DNA from: an uncultured Clostridia bacterium
Lineage (GTDB): Bacteria > Bacillota > Clostridia > Christensenellales > Borkfalkiaceae
DNA length: 6,018 bases
Assembly (NCBI GenBank): GCA_947629605.1
Contig: CANREK010000088.1
Location: 1-6,018 of the forward strand
Reading direction: 5' to 3'
How positions within the stretch are numbered: position 1 is the first letter of the stretch; each line of letters starts with the position of its first letter. The notes beneath the pieces were generated by a model, which ran no database searches, had not been told where the DNA came from, and saw only the letters and a program-made list of their open reading frames with translations. A program made the translations under genes and the position numbers. Positions 4,498 through 6,018 of this stretch are shown piece by piece.

Positions 4498-5766
4498 ATG
4501 CCTCACTACTACCAAGAGGCGGTTGATTCTATCTGCGAGAGCATCCGCTTCGACTCATCTGCTGCACAACATTCGGCAAAAATGCCCTTCGGAAAAGGAG
4601 CTTACGACTGTCTCTGCCATTTCCTTGCTCTCGCGGAAAAGCTCGGATTTGAGACAAAGAACTACGACGGCTATGCGGGGGAAGTCCTCTTCGGCCACGG
4701 CGAGCCCTTTGCGATCCTCTGCCACCTCGACGTCGTCCCCGCGGGCGACGGTTGGACAAAGCCCCCCTTCGGCGGCATTGTCGAGGCCGGAAAGATCTGG
4801 GGCCGCGGCGCCATGGATGACAAGGGCCCCGCGATTTGCGTCTTATATGCCTTAAAGGCGCTCAAAGACAGGGGTTTTGTCCCGAAAAAGACCATAAAAC
4901 TCATCGTCGGCTGCAACGAAGAGAGCGGCTGGAAATGCATCGAGTATTACAGCCGTGTTGCCAAACTGCCCGAGACGGGTTTTTCGCCCGATGCCGACTT
5001 CCCCGTCATCTATGCGGAAAAGGGCATTCTGCATGTGAGACTGCACTACCCGCTCGGGACCGCCCCCTTCTTCTATCTCGAAGGCGGCACGAGCGCCAAC
5101 ATGGTGTGCGATCTCTGCGAGGCCACGCCGCGGTCGCTCAGCACCAAGCGCATCCTCGCGTGCGGGTTGGAAGTCAAGGGCAAAAAGATCCTCTCGCGCG
5201 GCAAGAGTGCCCACGGTTCCACGCCCGAGAAGGGCGTCAACGCCATGCTGCCCATGCTCAAATACTTCTCCGCCCGCAACGAGACGATCAAGAACATCAT
5301 CGCCGACCTCTTTGAGGATCGGTACGGCCTTACCGATCTCGAAGATGAGACGGGCAAGCTCACCCTTTCCCCCGATCTCATCAAATACCGCAAGGGAGAG
5401 TTGCAGGTCGTATGCGACATCCGCTATCCCGCGACGGTTCCCGTCGACGCGGTGCACGAAAAATTGGCGCAGATGGGTGTGAAATACGAGACGCTTCACC
5501 ATCAAGCTCCCCTCTATCACGCAAAGGACAGCGAGCTCATCCAAAGCCTTCTCTCCGTCTATGAGGAATGCACGGGAAAGCGCGCGGAGCCCATCGCGAT
5601 CGGCGGCGGCACCTATGCGCGGGCGCTCAAAAACGGCGTCGCCTTTGGCCCCGAAATGGAGGGCGACGAGGCGGTCATCCATCAGCCCGACGAGTACATC
5701 ACCCTCGACCGCGTCAAACTGCTCCTCGACATCTACGAAAAGGCCATTGAAAGGCTCACAAAGTAA
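4498..5766 (+). CDS. M20-family dipeptidase (PepV/Sapep type)
   Basis: A cytoplasmic metallopeptidase that would hydrolyse dipeptides and feed amino acids to the cell. The 422-residue protein carries the complete M20 metal site: His76 and Asp78 (CHLDVVPAGDGW), bridging Asp107 (GRGAMDDKGP), catalytic Glu141 with ligand Glu142 (GCNEESGW), Asp165 (SPDADFP) and His395 (AVIHQPDEY). SAHGSTPEKGVNA with His239 is the lid-domain motif and GGGTYAR (369-375) the substrate-carboxylate motif. SPDADFPVIYAEKG is diagnostic for the PepV/Sapep branch as opposed to other M20 enzymes. Family members are usually about 460-470 residues; this one is some 45 shorter, apparently in the lid (about 175-345). A longer reading from a TTG at 4456 is rejected because it would start almost at the transcription start; the ATG at 4498 has GGGAG 6 bases upstream. 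No signal peptide. Substrate range cannot be read from sequence. Confidence 0.92.
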   Translation: MPHYYQEAVDSICESIRFDSSAAQHSAKMPFGKGAYDCLCHFLALAEKLGFETKNYDGYAGEVLFGHGEPFAILCHLDVVPAGDGWTKPPFGGIVEAGKIWGRGAMDDKGPAICVLYALKALKDRGFVPKKTIKLIVGCNEESGWKCIEYYSRVAKLPETGFSPDADFPVIYAEKGILHVRLHYPLGTAPFFYLEGGTSANMVCDLCEATPRSLSTKRILACGLEVKGKKILSRGKSAHGSTPEKGVNAMLPMLKYFSARNETIKNIIADLFEDRYGLTDLEDETGKLTLSPDLIKYRKGELQVVCDIRYPATVPVDAVHEKLAQMGVKYETLHHQAPLYHAKDSELIQSLLSVYEECTGKRAEPIAIGGGTYARALKNGVAFGPEMEGDEAVIHQPDEYITLDRVKLLLDIYEKAIERLTK

Positions 5767-5772
5767 AAAATT

Positions 5773-5795
5773 CCCCGTCATCCGACGGGGTTTTT
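5773..5795 (+). terminator. Intrinsic terminator of the dipeptidase gene
   Basis: CCCCGTC (5773-5779) pairs perfectly with GACGGGG (5784-5790) over an ATCC loop, followed by TTTTT (5791-5795). It begins 7 bases after the stop codon and is preceded by a run of A, as usual for efficient terminators. Confidence 0.93.
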
Positions 5796-5801
5796 GTTTG
5801 A

Positions 5802-5832
5802 ATGAAAAATTAAAAATTAAAAATGAAAAATT
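5802..5832. repeat. A/T-rich short tandem repeat
   Basis: Four imperfect units of the form GAAAAATT/AAAAATTA/AAAAATGA lie in tandem immediately after the dipeptidase terminator. There is no ribosome binding site, and the small frames that begin within it stop quickly or run through the next terminator. It is a low-complexity intergenic repeat. Confidence 0.6.
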
Positions 5833-5906
5833 GTGGCGGGGGAATTCGGTTAGAACTGAAAAATGGACAGTCACCAAAAACGGCAGCCAAATTCAAAACA
5901 AAAGGA

Positions 5907-5940
5907 AAGAGCCAATCGGAAGATTGGCTCTTATCTTTTT
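5907..5940. terminator. Second terminator hairpin with GGAA loop
   Basis: AAGAGCCAATC (5907-5917) pairs perfectly with GATTGGCTCTT (5922-5932) over GGAA, a GNRA-type tetraloop, with TTTTT at 5936-5940. On the minus strand the stem is followed by TTCCTTTTGTTTTG after the last paired bases, so it could serve both directions. No gene on the plus strand needs it, because the dipeptidase already has a terminator at 5773-5795; a leftward gene entering from the right end is a likely client. Confidence 0.75.
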
Positions 5941-5942
5941 AT

Positions 5943-6018
5943 TTAAGTTATCCCTTTATTTGTGTAAGTACTCCCTATAATCGAACCATCTGATTTTTTT
6001 ACATTGAAGCGGGCGATG
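5943..6018 (-). CDS. Possible 3' end of a leftward gene (partial)
   Basis: On the minus strand one frame is open from the window edge and ends with a TAA at 5945-5943, reading as a 24-residue tail (IARFNVKKSDGSIIG, then STYTNKGIT). The bidirectional-looking terminator at 5907-5940 begins almost immediately after it, which fits the end of a convergent gene. A second minus frame is also open to a stop at 5958-5956, so the frame choice is uncertain. No family can be named from so short a piece. Confidence 0.3.
   Translation of the reverse strand, partial: IARFNVKKSDGSIIGSTYTNKGIT

Noticed and set aside
4852..5877. Minus-strand open frame of 341 codons
   Set aside because: Antisense to the dipeptidase and runs back through its terminator; no family signature.
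5823..5993. Small plus-strand frame of 56 codons after the dipeptidase
   Set aside because: No ribosome binding site, begins in the A/T-rich repeat and reads straight through the terminator hairpin at 5907-5940.
5965..5995. tRNA-like T-arm GGTTCGATT on the minus strand
   Set aside because: The bases on either side (GATGG and ATAGG) do not pair, and no acceptor, D or anticodon arm is found.

Overview
The window looks like a piece of chromosome from a low-copy, GC-rich member of the Firmicutes, most likely class Clostridia. Three things suggest this: the wording of the pyruvate kinase motifs (TATEMLESMIHNPRPTRAE, typical of clostridial Pyk), a DesK/LiaS-type two-component pair, and a PepV/Sapep-type M20 dipeptidase. 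Codons end mainly in C or G, start sites have strong AGGAGG-type ribosome binding sites, and promoters are SigA-like. The taxonomic placement is inference; there is no rRNA or marker gene here to settle it.

Layout. Positions 1-19 may be the first codons of a gene running leftward out of the window. Positions 61-200 are a composite hairpin repeat. A promoter at 225-252 drives pyk (284-1696, +), which ends at a strong intrinsic terminator (1716-1756). Positions 1757-2290 are a dense cluster of hairpin repeats lying between two converging transcription units. The leftward operon is a LuxR-type response regulator (2372-3025, -) and its membrane histidine kinase (3022-4266, -), translationally coupled by an ATGA overlap. 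An AT-rich divergent promoter region (4267-4497) separates the kinase from a dipeptidase gene (4498-5766, +), which ends at its own terminator (5773-5795). The last 220 bases hold an A/T-rich short tandem repeat, a second perfect terminator hairpin (5907-5940), and possibly the tail of a leftward gene.

How the genes relate. Pyruvate kinase makes the last ATP of glycolysis and is transcribed alone. The kinase/regulator pair is a complete signalling unit without an adjacent transporter operon, so its target is not obvious; the divergently transcribed dipeptidase is the nearest candidate. No phage, CRISPR, insertion sequence or RNA gene was recognised.

The most notable material is non-coding: seven copies of one hairpin family (outer arms ATNCT/AGN'AT, where N and N' always pair) within about 2.1 kb on both sides of pyk, nearly all with a tandem G-A/G-A mismatch, plus a second GC-rich hairpin repeat that follows the first family in the same order on both flanks of pyk.
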